This document shows, one piece after another, positions 53,374 to 60,785 of a stretch of 64,000 bases of DNA. The notes below the pieces were generated by a model that did not search any database, was not told the DNA's origin, and saw nothing but the letters and a program-made list of their open reading frames with translations. The stretch covers positions 248,001 through 312,000 of the forward strand of contig NZ_JAHLQA010000007.1 of NCBI RefSeq assembly GCF_018918125.1, in the 5' to 3' direction. The stretch comes from Blautia sp. MSJ-19 (lineage in GTDB: Bacteria; Bacillota; Clostridia; Lachnospirales; Lachnospiraceae). How positions within the stretch are numbered: the stretch's first letter is position 1; each line of letters starts with the position of its first letter. The translations under genes were made by a program, and so were the position numbers.

Positions 53374-54405
53374 ATGAACACCAAATTAAAACAATACTTT
53401 CAAATGATACATACAAAAGAAGAAATCTTTCAGGAAATTGAAAAAAATGTAAAACTAACAGAAGAATTCTATAGCTGGCGCGAAGAACAACGAGAGGATT
53501 TCCTGGATTTCTGTACAGGAGTCAAAGGCGTGAAAATGCTGTATGATTCTTTTTTTAAAGAAATCATGAATCCCGAAACCGTACCAGAGCGGCCGGAAGA
53601 CTTTTTGAGTGTTCTTTTACAGAAAAAAGTAAAAATTGTCGAGGTACTGCCGGGAGACAGCACAAGACTTGCCGATGAGCAGTCACTGCTTATGATGGAC
53701 ATTCTGGTAAGGTTTGAGGATGGCTCTTACTGTAATGTGGAAGTCCAGAAAATAGGCTATGCATTTCCAGGAGAGAGATGCGCCTGCTACTCTTCTGATC
53801 TGTTATTGAGACAATATAAAAGTGCACGAAGCAAAAGAAAAAATGAATTTACGTATAAAGATGTGAAAGGTGTATATACAATTGTTCTGATTGACAAAAG
53901 TCAAGGAGAATTTCATAAATTTAAAGACATTTACAGACATGCTTTTGAACAAAAATCGGATACAGGACTCAAATTAAATCTGCTACAGAATTATGTTTTT
54001 ATTCCGCTTGACATATTCCGAAAAACCATGGAAAATAAAGGCATAAGCAATAAACTGGATGCATGGCTGGCATTCCTGAGCATGGATTCTCCGGAAATGA
54101 TTATGGAACTGTCCAACAAGTATCCAGAGTTTAGAGCAATGTATGAACATGTATATAACATATGTCAGAACGTGGAGAAGGTGATGGGTATGTATTCAGA
54201 AGAACTAAAAATCCTTGATCAGAATACGGTAAGATACATGGTAGACCAGATGCAGGAAGAAATAGACAGCCAGAAGAACCAGCTGGAAATAAAGGATAAA
54301 CAACTTGAGTGGCAAGAGAAGGAACTGAAACAGCAAGGAAAACAATTGGAACAACAGGAGAAAGAATTACAGAAGTTACGCCGGATGCTTGCGGAAAAAG
54401 GATAA
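53374..54405 (+). CDS. Rpn-family recombination-promoting nuclease / PD-(D/E)XK transposase-like protein
   Basis: A 343-residue protein of the Rpn/PD-(D/E)XK nuclease family (transposase-31-like). It contains FCTGVKGVKMLYDSFFKEIMNPE and the nuclease core MDILVRFEDGSYCNVEVQK with the Asp and Glu-x-Gln pattern, then RCACYSSDLLLRQY. The C-terminus is a Gln/Glu/Lys coiled coil. Such proteins promote RecA-independent recombination and are often scattered in Lachnospiraceae genomes. AAGGAG (53361-53366) is 7 nt before the ATG at 53374; the frame is open to 53248. A partial repeat-like hairpin is at 53208-53225. Confidence 0.85.
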   Translation: MNTKLKQYFQMIHTKEEIFQEIEKNVKLTEEFYSWREEQREDFLDFCTGVKGVKMLYDSFFKEIMNPETVPERPEDFLSVLLQKKVKIVEVLPGDSTRLADEQSLLMMDILVRFEDGSYCNVEVQKIGYAFPGERCACYSSDLLLRQYKSARSKRKNEFTYKDVKGVYTIVLIDKSQGEFHKFKDIYRHAFEQKSDTGLKLNLLQNYVFIPLDIFRKTMENKGISNKLDAWLAFLSMDSPEMIMELSNKYPEFRAMYEHVYNICQNVEKVMGMYSEELKILDQNTVRYMVDQMQEEIDSQKNQLEIKDKQLEWQEKELKQQGKQLEQQEKELQKLRRMLAEKG

Positions 54406-54422
54406 AATGGAGGCGGGTGCAA

Positions 54423-54488
54423 ATGGCAAAATTCTTTAACGTAAATGGAAACTGTGATAATAAATTTTTGATAGAAGCTATGGTCTGA
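54423..54488 (+). pseudogene. Truncated gene remnant, 21 codons (N-terminus of an AAA-ATPase-like family?)
   Basis: A GGAGG site (54410-54414) is 8 nt before an ATG that opens MAKFFNVNGNCDNKF and stops after 21 codons. The opening resembles that of clostridial AAA-ATPase-like/DUF1703 proteins (K-x-FNV-x-G-x-C). The full gene is absent, so it is probably a broken remnant. It could be an unrelated short peptide. Confidence 0.35.
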
Positions 54489-54526
54489 TATAAAGCCACC
54501 CTATCCCAATTAAATAATAGAATGAC

Positions 54527-54577
54527 AGAATAGCAGGATATCTTCTCCATGTGACTGTAGAAGAATCTTGCTATTCT
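54527..54577 (+). terminator. Hairpin preceding repeat copy C
   Basis: AATAGCAGGAT pairs with ATCTTGCTATT (about 54530-54575) with an inner TTCT/AGAA. It is followed by a T-containing stretch and may end the Rpn transcript. Confidence 0.6.
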
Positions 54578-54594
54578 TATATACTGCGATATTA

Positions 54595-54724
54595 TTTATA
54601 CGAAAAATTTATGACTTGAAACACCAGGAGAATTTTTCTAAGACTTCCATATAGAACAAAATTTTTGTCAAACACCCATCCCAGGGGTTGTCAGGGGACT
54701 GGCAAGTCCCTTGACGGTCTTCTT
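54595..54724 (+). repeat. Dispersed hairpin repeat, copy C
   Basis: A 130-nt copy in the plus orientation: TTTATACGAA, GAAACACCAGGAGAATTTTTC, GTCAAACACCCATCCCAGGGG, then an 11-bp hairpin GTCAGGGGACT (54690-54700)/AGTCCCTTGAC (54705-54715), loop GGCA, then GGTCTTCTT. Confidence 0.87.
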
Positions 54725-54952
54725 ACTCTCCGAGCAAGAGAAAAATATTTCTTTACATTTCATAAATGAAACAACTATTTCATTTTCTGCAATAGTTTTA
54801 TTATGTGATAAAAAAACATTTCATTTTTGATTCTTTTGCCAATAGAATTTTCCCCAAAATCTCGCTACAATAAGGACAGTTAGAGGTGCTGTGAACAGTA
54901 ACCGATCAAAACATGTAAACGATATTTGCAGAAGAATCAGGAGGAAATAACA
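54725..54952 (+). promoter_or_regulatory. garR upstream region with AT-rich repeated motifs
   Basis: No gene. TTTCATAAATGAAA (a palindrome at about 54758-54771), ATTTCATTTTCTGCAA and ACATTTCATTTTTGA occur in a row, then TACAAT (54866-54871) as a possible -10 without a good -35. The motif TTTCATTT with TGCA nearby recurs before gudD. Confidence 0.4.
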
Positions 54953-55840
54953 ATGAAAGTTGGATTTATTGGACTTGGAATCATGGGTAAACCGATGTGT
55001 AAAAACCTGATGAAAGCAGGTTATGAAATGGTTGTTACCACACATAATAAAGAAACTCTGAAAGAAATGGAAGCACTTGGTGCAAAAACTGTAACATGTG
55101 GACGTGAAGTTGCAGAAGAAGCAGATGTGATCATTACTATGCTTCCAAACTCCCCACAGGTAAGAGATGTTGCACTTGGTAAGGGCGGAATCATCGAAGG
55201 TGCAAAAGAAGGAAGCGTTCTGATTGACATGAGTTCTATTGATCCTACCGAAAGTAAAGCAATCTCTGCAGAACTTGCAAAGAAAGGTGTAGATATGCTC
55301 GATGCACCGGTATCAGGTGGAGAGCCAAAAGCAATCGATGGAACCATTTCTGTAATGGTTGGTGGTAAAAAAGAAACATTTGACAAATACTATGATCTGA
55401 TGATGGCTATGGCTGGTTCTGTAGTATATGTCGGACCGATTGGATCCGGAAATGTTGCAAAACTTGCAAACCAGATCATTGTAGCAGTCAATATCGCAGC
55501 TGTATCAGAAGCTCTTACTCTGGCTAAGAAAGCCGGAACTGATCCGGAACTTGTATACCAGGCAATCCGTGGCGGTCTTGCAGGATCAACCGTACTGGAT
55601 GCAAAAGCTCCTATGATGATGGACAGAAACTTCAAACCGGGATTCCGTATCGAACTGCATATCAAGGATCTGAATAATGCTCTGAATGCAGGTCATGCAG
55701 TAAGCGCAGCTCTTCCTCTTACAGGAGAACTGATGGAAATCATGCAGTCCCTCAAAGCAGATGGACTTGAAAAAGAAGACCACTCCAGCATTGTGAAATT
55801 CTACGAAAAAATGTCTAATGTAACCGTTACAAGAGACTAA
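54953..55840 (+). CDS. garR: 2-hydroxy-3-oxopropionate (tartronate semialdehyde) reductase
   Basis: A 295-residue beta-hydroxyacid dehydrogenase that reduces tartronate semialdehyde to D-glycerate. The Rossmann motif GFIGLGIMGKPM is at residues 4-15, with the substrate motif DAPVSGGEPKA and the catalytic lysine in GNVAKLANQ. The C-terminal DLNNALNAG is typical of GarR/GlxR. AGGAGG is 8 nt before the ATG at 54953. The genomic context with garD and gudD supports this function rather than a general 3-hydroxyisobutyrate dehydrogenase. Confidence 0.92.
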   Translation: MKVGFIGLGIMGKPMCKNLMKAGYEMVVTTHNKETLKEMEALGAKTVTCGREVAEEADVIITMLPNSPQVRDVALGKGGIIEGAKEGSVLIDMSSIDPTESKAISAELAKKGVDMLDAPVSGGEPKAIDGTISVMVGGKKETFDKYYDLMMAMAGSVVYVGPIGSGNVAKLANQIIVAVNIAAVSEALTLAKKAGTDPELVYQAIRGGLAGSTVLDAKAPMMMDRNFKPGFRIELHIKDLNNALNAGHAVSAALPLTGELMEIMQSLKADGLEKEDHSSIVKFYEKMSNVTVTRD

Positions 55841-55880
55841 GTTCTAGTATATAATAAAGGTAAGGTTTTTGCTAACCACG

Positions 55881-55920
55881 AAGCCTCGACAGGTTGCCAT
55901 GAGCCTGCCGGGGCTTTTTT
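55881..55920 (+). terminator. Intrinsic terminator after garR
   Basis: A 13-position stem AAGCCTCGACAGG (55881-55893)/CCTGCCGGGGCTT (55904-55916), then T. Confidence 0.9.
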
Positions 55921-55982
55921 GCTGCGGTGCATATCGAGAATGCGTCAGTGACGCGTCCGGGGACTGAGGAGGATCTTTTTAT

Positions 55983-57902
55983 ATGTCAAAAATAGCAATC
56001 TTACTTCCAAAAGAATATATGCTGGAACAGGCAAAACGTGTCATCGAGGAGGATGGTCTGGACATTGATATTCTGAAAGTGATCAAAACATCGGATTCTG
56101 TTTATGAGGCACGTCAGGCGGTAGAACTTGGTGCGGAGGTGATTCTTGCACGAGGTGTTCAGGCGGCGTTTATCCGACAGTATACCAATATTCCTGTTGC
56201 CGAGCTGACACTGACCGGTCAGGAGATCGGTCTGATGATCACCAGTGCAAAGAAAAAAGTGCCGGAGAAAAAACATCCGCGTATTGCATTGATCGGATTT
56301 CGAAATATGTTCAGTGACATGACTTATGCGGACGAGCTGTTTGATGTGGAATTGAAATTTTATAACATTACGGCAATTGAACAGGCAGCAGAAAAAGTAG
56401 ACCTTGCGATCAAAGAAGGCGCGGATATCCTGATGGGTGGTGATACAGTTAATGCATTGGCTGCACAGAATGGTTTTCCGGGACAGTTTATTGATTCTAC
56501 AGAAGAGTCCATTCGTTCAGCGATAACTGTTGCCAAAAAGATGATCCGGACCGCGGAAGCTGAGAAAAACTATATTGCACAGTTTGAGACTGTGCTGGAT
56601 AACTCCTACAATGGAATTCTCGAGATCAATGAACAGAAACAGATTATGATCGTCAACAAAGCCGGAGAAGATCTTTTCCGTAAAAAAGCGGAAGAACTCC
56701 AGGGTACTGCACTGGAAAAAGTACTGCCGGAACTTGAAGCACGATATATTGATGAAGTGCTGAGCGGAAAACGTGATGCTTTTATGACTTCGGTCTATGT
56801 TCAGGGCATGCCGATGATGCTTACGGCAGCACCGATTCAGTATGAAAACCGTATCCGGGGCGCGATTATTTCTGTTTATCGAAATACATCTGTGCGCAAA
56901 AATATAAATACAGAAGAATTGCATTCACATTATCTGAAAGGCTATGTGGCACATGCACATTTTTCAGACCTGCGTATCAACAGTAAGGAGATGGAATACT
57001 GTGTAGAGCTTTCAAAGATGTATGCGCTTTCCAGAAGGCCGGTGCTGATCATCGGAGAAGAGGGAACAGAAAAAGAGATTCTCGCACAGTGTATTCATAA
57101 CAACAGTTCATACAAAGCGGGACCATTTGTGACCATCAACTGCAGCGGTATGACAGAGCAGATGCAGATCGACCGTATTTTTGGAAATCCGAATGCAGAA
57201 GATGAGAGTCAGAAGAAAGGAGCTCTGGCAATCGGCGATCTGGGTACGATTCTGATCTCAGAGATTGAAAAACTGTCTCCGGTCTGCCAGTACCGTCTGT
57301 ATCGTGCGATCCGTTACGATTCTCTGATCCAGAATGATCTGGAACGGAGCCAGACGCTGGACAATCGTATGATTGCAACGACAACGGAAGATCTTTATAA
57401 ATGTGTGCAGGCAGGGACGTTCAGGGAAGATTTGTACTATCTGCTGAATGGTCTGGTTGTGGAAATTCCGCCGCTTCGCAAGCGTCAGGAAGATATTCGG
57501 ATGATTGTAGAAGAAAACCGTGCAAAATTTACGAGACGTTATGCGAAATTTCCACGTATTGCAGAAGATGCGATGGAGACAATGCTTGCTTATCCGTGGC
57601 CCGGAAATGAGATCCAGCTGGAGACATTCTGTGAGAGAATGATGCTGACAACGCCCAAAAAGACGATCACCAGTGACTTTGTACAGTTTTTGCTGGATGA
57701 CCTGTATCCGAGACAGGAACATAAAAGGGAGGACGGCACAACTGTGATCTATCAGCATCCGGAAGCGGCACGGCTCACGGAACTTCTGGAAAAGCATCAT
57801 GGAAACCGTTCTGCAGTGGCAAAAGAACTGGGAATCAGTACGACGACATTGTGGAGACATATGAAAAAATATGGTGTGATCAATAAATATGATTTAACTT
57901 AA
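55983..57902 (+). CDS. PrpR-N/PAS/Fis-type transcriptional regulator with degenerate AAA+ domain
   Basis: A 639-residue regulator. The PrpR-type sensor domain spans about residues 1-185, a PAS domain about 200-310, an AAA+ domain about 325-560, and a Fis-type HTH is at the end (HHGNRSAVAKELGISTTTLWRHM, 605-627). The AAA+ part is abnormal. Walker A reads GEEGTEKE (358-365) instead of GETGTGKE, Walker B reads ILISEIE instead of LFLDEIG, the GAFTGA loop is absent and the sensor-2 arginine is lost. It should not hydrolyse ATP or work with sigma-54 in the usual way. Its likely targets are the surrounding gar/gud genes. Confidence 0.88.
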   Translation: MSKIAILLPKEYMLEQAKRVIEEDGLDIDILKVIKTSDSVYEARQAVELGAEVILARGVQAAFIRQYTNIPVAELTLTGQEIGLMITSAKKKVPEKKHPRIALIGFRNMFSDMTYADELFDVELKFYNITAIEQAAEKVDLAIKEGADILMGGDTVNALAAQNGFPGQFIDSTEESIRSAITVAKKMIRTAEAEKNYIAQFETVLDNSYNGILEINEQKQIMIVNKAGEDLFRKKAEELQGTALEKVLPELEARYIDEVLSGKRDAFMTSVYVQGMPMMLTAAPIQYENRIRGAIISVYRNTSVRKNINTEELHSHYLKGYVAHAHFSDLRINSKEMEYCVELSKMYALSRRPVLIIGEEGTEKEILAQCIHNNSSYKAGPFVTINCSGMTEQMQIDRIFGNPNAEDESQKKGALAIGDLGTILISEIEKLSPVCQYRLYRAIRYDSLIQNDLERSQTLDNRMIATTTEDLYKCVQAGTFREDLYYLLNGLVVEIPPLRKRQEDIRMIVEENRAKFTRRYAKFPRIAEDAMETMLAYPWPGNEIQLETFCERMMLTTPKKTITSDFVQFLLDDLYPRQEHKREDGTTVIYQHPEAARLTELLEKHHGNRSAVAKELGISTTTLWRHMKKYGVINKYDLT

Positions 57903-57914
57903 GGAGGAACCATT

Positions 57915-59135
57915 ATGGCTATCCATATCATAGATGAGGCAAATCGCTGCCTGAACTGCAAGAAACCAAGATGTATGGAAGGCTGTCCGGTACACACACC
58001 GATTCCGCATATCATTCAGATGTTCAAAGAACATCAGGTAATGGATGCGGGAAAAGAACTGTTTCAAAACAATCCGATGTCTGTGATCTGTTCGATCGTC
58101 TGTGACCATGAGCAGCAGTGTGCAGGACATTGCGTATTGGGCAAAAAAGGAAATCCGGTGCATTTTTCCAGTATTGAAAATTATATTTCAGATACCTACC
58201 TGGACCGGATGAAGATTCAGGTTCCGGAAGAAAAAAAGAAACCGGTAGCTGTGATCGGAGCTGGTCCGGCGGGACTGACAGTGGCGATCATTCTGGCACA
58301 GCATGGATATAAAGTAACCATCTTTGAGCAGCAGGACAAGATCGGCGGCATTACCCGTTATGGCATTCCGGAATTCCGTCTGCCGAAATCCATTCTGGAT
58401 CGTCTGGAGAAACAGATTCTTGCAATGGGCATCCGGATTCGTCCACATACGGCAATCGGAACGGTGCTGACGATCGATGATCTTTTCCGTGATGGTTATG
58501 CAAGCGTGTTCGTGGGCACTGGCGTATGGAAAGCACGAAATCTGGGGATACCGGGAGAATGTCTTGCAAATGTGCATTTTGGAATTGACTATCTGGAAAA
58601 TCCGTCGGCATATGATCTGGGAGAAAAAGTTGCCATCATCGGAATGGGAAATGCCGCGATGGATGTTGCAAGGACCGCTCTTCGAAACGGAGCTTTGCAG
58701 GTGACATTGTATGCACGTGGAACACATGTGGCTGCCAACTCACATGAGATGGCATATGCAGAACTGGATGGAGCGCAGTTTGTATTTGGAAAGGCAATCG
58801 AGCGCATTACAGAAACCGGGCCGGTATTCAAGACTTCGATCATTGATGAGAATAACAAAGTTGTCGGATACGAAGAAGGTGAAGATCAGGTGGAAGCAGA
58901 TTCCACGATCATCGCCATCAGCCAGGGACCGAGAAACCGCCTGATCCGAACTACGGTGGGACTGGAAGGCTCCGACAAAGGTCTTCTCATCGTAGACGAA
59001 AACGAAATGACAACCAGAGAGGGTGTTTTTGCAGCCGGTGATGTTGTGCATGGCTCCAAGACAGTCGTACATGCCGTCGAAGAAGCAAAGAAAGCCGCCG
59101 CCGCGATGATCGCGTATATGGAAAAAGAGAGTTAA
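57915..59135 (+). CDS. GltD-like NAD(P)-dependent FAD oxidoreductase with iron-sulfur motifs
   Basis: A 406-residue flavoprotein like the glutamate synthase small subunit and the NfnB/DPYD beta unit. N-terminal cluster ligands are CLNCKKPRCMEGCP (12-25) and CSIVCDHEQQCAGHC. FAD binding is by GAGPAG, the GIPEFRLPK segment follows, then an NADPH site around GMGNAAMDVARTALR, and a final GVFAAGDVVHGSKTVVHAVEEAKKAA. No glutamate synthase large subunit is present, so it probably works with another partner or as a stand-alone electron-transfer enzyme. It is 12 nt after the regulator. Its role in sugar-acid use is unknown. Confidence 0.88.
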   Translation: MAIHIIDEANRCLNCKKPRCMEGCPVHTPIPHIIQMFKEHQVMDAGKELFQNNPMSVICSIVCDHEQQCAGHCVLGKKGNPVHFSSIENYISDTYLDRMKIQVPEEKKKPVAVIGAGPAGLTVAIILAQHGYKVTIFEQQDKIGGITRYGIPEFRLPKSILDRLEKQILAMGIRIRPHTAIGTVLTIDDLFRDGYASVFVGTGVWKARNLGIPGECLANVHFGIDYLENPSAYDLGEKVAIIGMGNAAMDVARTALRNGALQVTLYARGTHVAANSHEMAYAELDGAQFVFGKAIERITETGPVFKTSIIDENNKVVGYEEGEDQVEADSTIIAISQGPRNRLIRTTVGLEGSDKGLLIVDENEMTTREGVFAAGDVVHGSKTVVHAVEEAKKAAAAMIAYMEKES

Positions 59136-60049
59136 TAATCACTCCAGAATTCTGTGGCCAGAGATATGAAATCTCTGGCTGCTTTGCTTAAATAACGTTT
59201 TTTGTGAAAACAAGCCATTACATTCCAGCTAAGATTATCAGGAAGAGGGAAAAACTGTACATTTTTTTCATAACCTCTTGTGTAAAAGGATGGAATAAGC
59301 CCGCAACAGATTCCTGCATTAACCATTGTTGCAATGGTCGCGTTGCTGGATGTCTCAAAAAGTACATGAGGTTTAAATCCAGCTTCATGGAAGACATGAT
59401 CAGTGATTCCGCGCAGAGTAGATTCCTGATAGGTTAAAATAAATGGTTCTTCTCTGAGGTCGTAGAGAGTTACAGGTATATCCTTGAGTTGAGCGCGGGT
59501 TTTATCGGGATGTATTGCAAATAAATATTTGATTGGAATACCTAGAAGAATCTTTTCGGATGCGAGCGAAACGTAACTCAGAGCAGACTTCTGCTGTTCC
59601 GGAACAAGTGTCACAAATCCCAGATCCAACTCACCGGATATCAGGAGTTCCTGCTGCTTTTGTACACTCAGTTCCCGCGGTGTGACCTGGATATTTGGAT
59701 GCTGCCGGTGGAATTTCGGATATACATGTGAAAACATGGCAATGCCACGCCCAGGCGTAAAGCCAACACTGAGCTCCCCCTGCTGGATCTTTGCGAGATC
59801 ATGAATCCTGTGATAAGTGTCCTTCTTCAGCAACAGCATTTCCCGCGCAGCCTTCAGATAAATCTCCCCAGCCTCCGTAGGATGCCAGTCCGTCCGCGAA
59901 CGATGAAAAAGCTGTACACCGAGTTCCTTCTCAAGTTTAAGAAGCTGCTGGTTGAGCGCAGACTGCGTGATATAAAGCTTTTCTGCGGCACGCGTGATAT
60001 TGTTTTCTTCTGCGATGGCGACGATGTATTGTAATTGACGTAAATCCAT
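59132..60049 (-). CDS. LysR-family transcriptional regulator
   Basis: A 305-residue LysR regulator. The winged HTH (residues 1-60) reads MDLRQLQYIVAIAEENNITRAAEKLYITQSALNQQLLKLEKELG (a conserved LysR start), followed by an effector domain with two lobes (about 90-300). It is divergent from garD across a 735-nt gap that includes a long inverted repeat. It may regulate garD-gudD; the inducer is unknown. Its 3' end overlaps the flavoprotein gene by 4 nt. Confidence 0.92.
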   Translation of the reverse strand: MDLRQLQYIVAIAEENNITRAAEKLYITQSALNQQLLKLEKELGVQLFHRSRTDWHPTEAGEIYLKAAREMLLLKKDTYHRIHDLAKIQQGELSVGFTPGRGIAMFSHVYPKFHRQHPNIQVTPRELSVQKQQELLISGELDLGFVTLVPEQQKSALSYVSLASEKILLGIPIKYLFAIHPDKTRAQLKDIPVTLYDLREEPFILTYQESTLRGITDHVFHEAGFKPHVLFETSSNATIATMVNAGICCGLIPSFYTRGYEKNVQFFPLPDNLSWNVMACFHKKRYLSKAARDFISLATEFWSDY

Positions 60050-60072
60050 AAAAAACCTCCAGTTATTAAGAT

Positions 60073-60438
60073 GGGGTGAGGGAAAATAGATAGTTAAAAA
60101 ATGGTTTTGTTACGGCAGGGGAAAGAAGAATTATCCAAAGGCGGCTGTAATAGATATCTCATCCTTAAACGGCTTCGGTGTTAAGAATCTCTAAGTCATA
60201 TACAGTCAGTAAAAGACATTCAGAAAAAATGCAAACTCGCCGATGGCTCAGACAGTGCATTTTTTCTTCATAAAACTGCCTGTATATAACTAAGAGATTC
60301 TAAAACCCCTGCAGATGTTTACGGACGAGATATCTATTCAGCTCGCCTTTTTACAGTCATACAGCTCTTTTTATGTTCTTCCCCTGCCTGGGATTTCAAA
60401 CTTCAACTTTTTATTCTATTTACTTTTCCACCCACCCC
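60073..60438. repeat. Long imperfect inverted repeat (about 365 nt)
   Basis: The left arm from GGGGTG (60073) and the right arm ending CACCCC (60438) are reverse complements over about 170 nt each. Strong blocks are GGCAGGGG (60114)/CCCCTGCC (60381-60388), AATAGATATCTC/GAGATATCTATT, AGAATCTCT/AGAGATTCT, TATACAG/CTGTATA and GAAAAAATGCA/TGCATTTTTTC near the centre. It contains no credible gene. The arms match at roughly three in four positions by eye. It may be a MITE-like element, a long hairpin RNA or a replication or recombination site. Confidence 0.8.
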
Positions 60439-60726
60439 GATTTGAAAAAACTTCCGGTCGTAGCGGCACGCGCCGCTTGTTCGCCCGGTCCATGAAGCTC
60501 CGCAATCCTACTTGCATATAAGCATGTTTGAAGTGTGAGAAAAAACAGAAAACATGAATTATAGAGAGTTGATATTGTGGGACGATTTAGGTCAGGAACT
60601 GTTAGGCTATGGAGTGTGCAACATCTGCATTACATTTCTGTTTTTCTTCTACTTCAAAACTTTATATCCATCATACCATATTTTACTATAATAAGAAATA
60701 TTAAGAGAATTCTAATTACAATGAAT

Positions 60727-60755
60727 TTTACTTATACAACCTCCCGCGTTATAAT
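60727..60755 (+). promoter_or_regulatory. Candidate sigma-A promoter of garD
   Basis: TTTACT (60727-60732), 17 nt, TATAAT (60750-60755), giving a very short leader. The 60439-60726 stretch has another TATAAT (60687-60692) without a good -35 and no gene. Confidence 0.55.
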
Positions 60756-60785
60756 AACCTCAACAAAGCAAAGGAGGAATCCCAA

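Noticed and set aside
54700-54720. Sigma-54 promoter for garR (TGGCA...TTGAC)
   Set aside because: The spacing and the downstream GC element do not fit GG-N10-GC, and the bases belong to the conserved repeat hairpin.
60315-60521. 68-codon open frame in the lysR-garD gap
   Set aside because: It overlaps the right arm of the inverted repeat and lacks a ribosome site and recognisable features.
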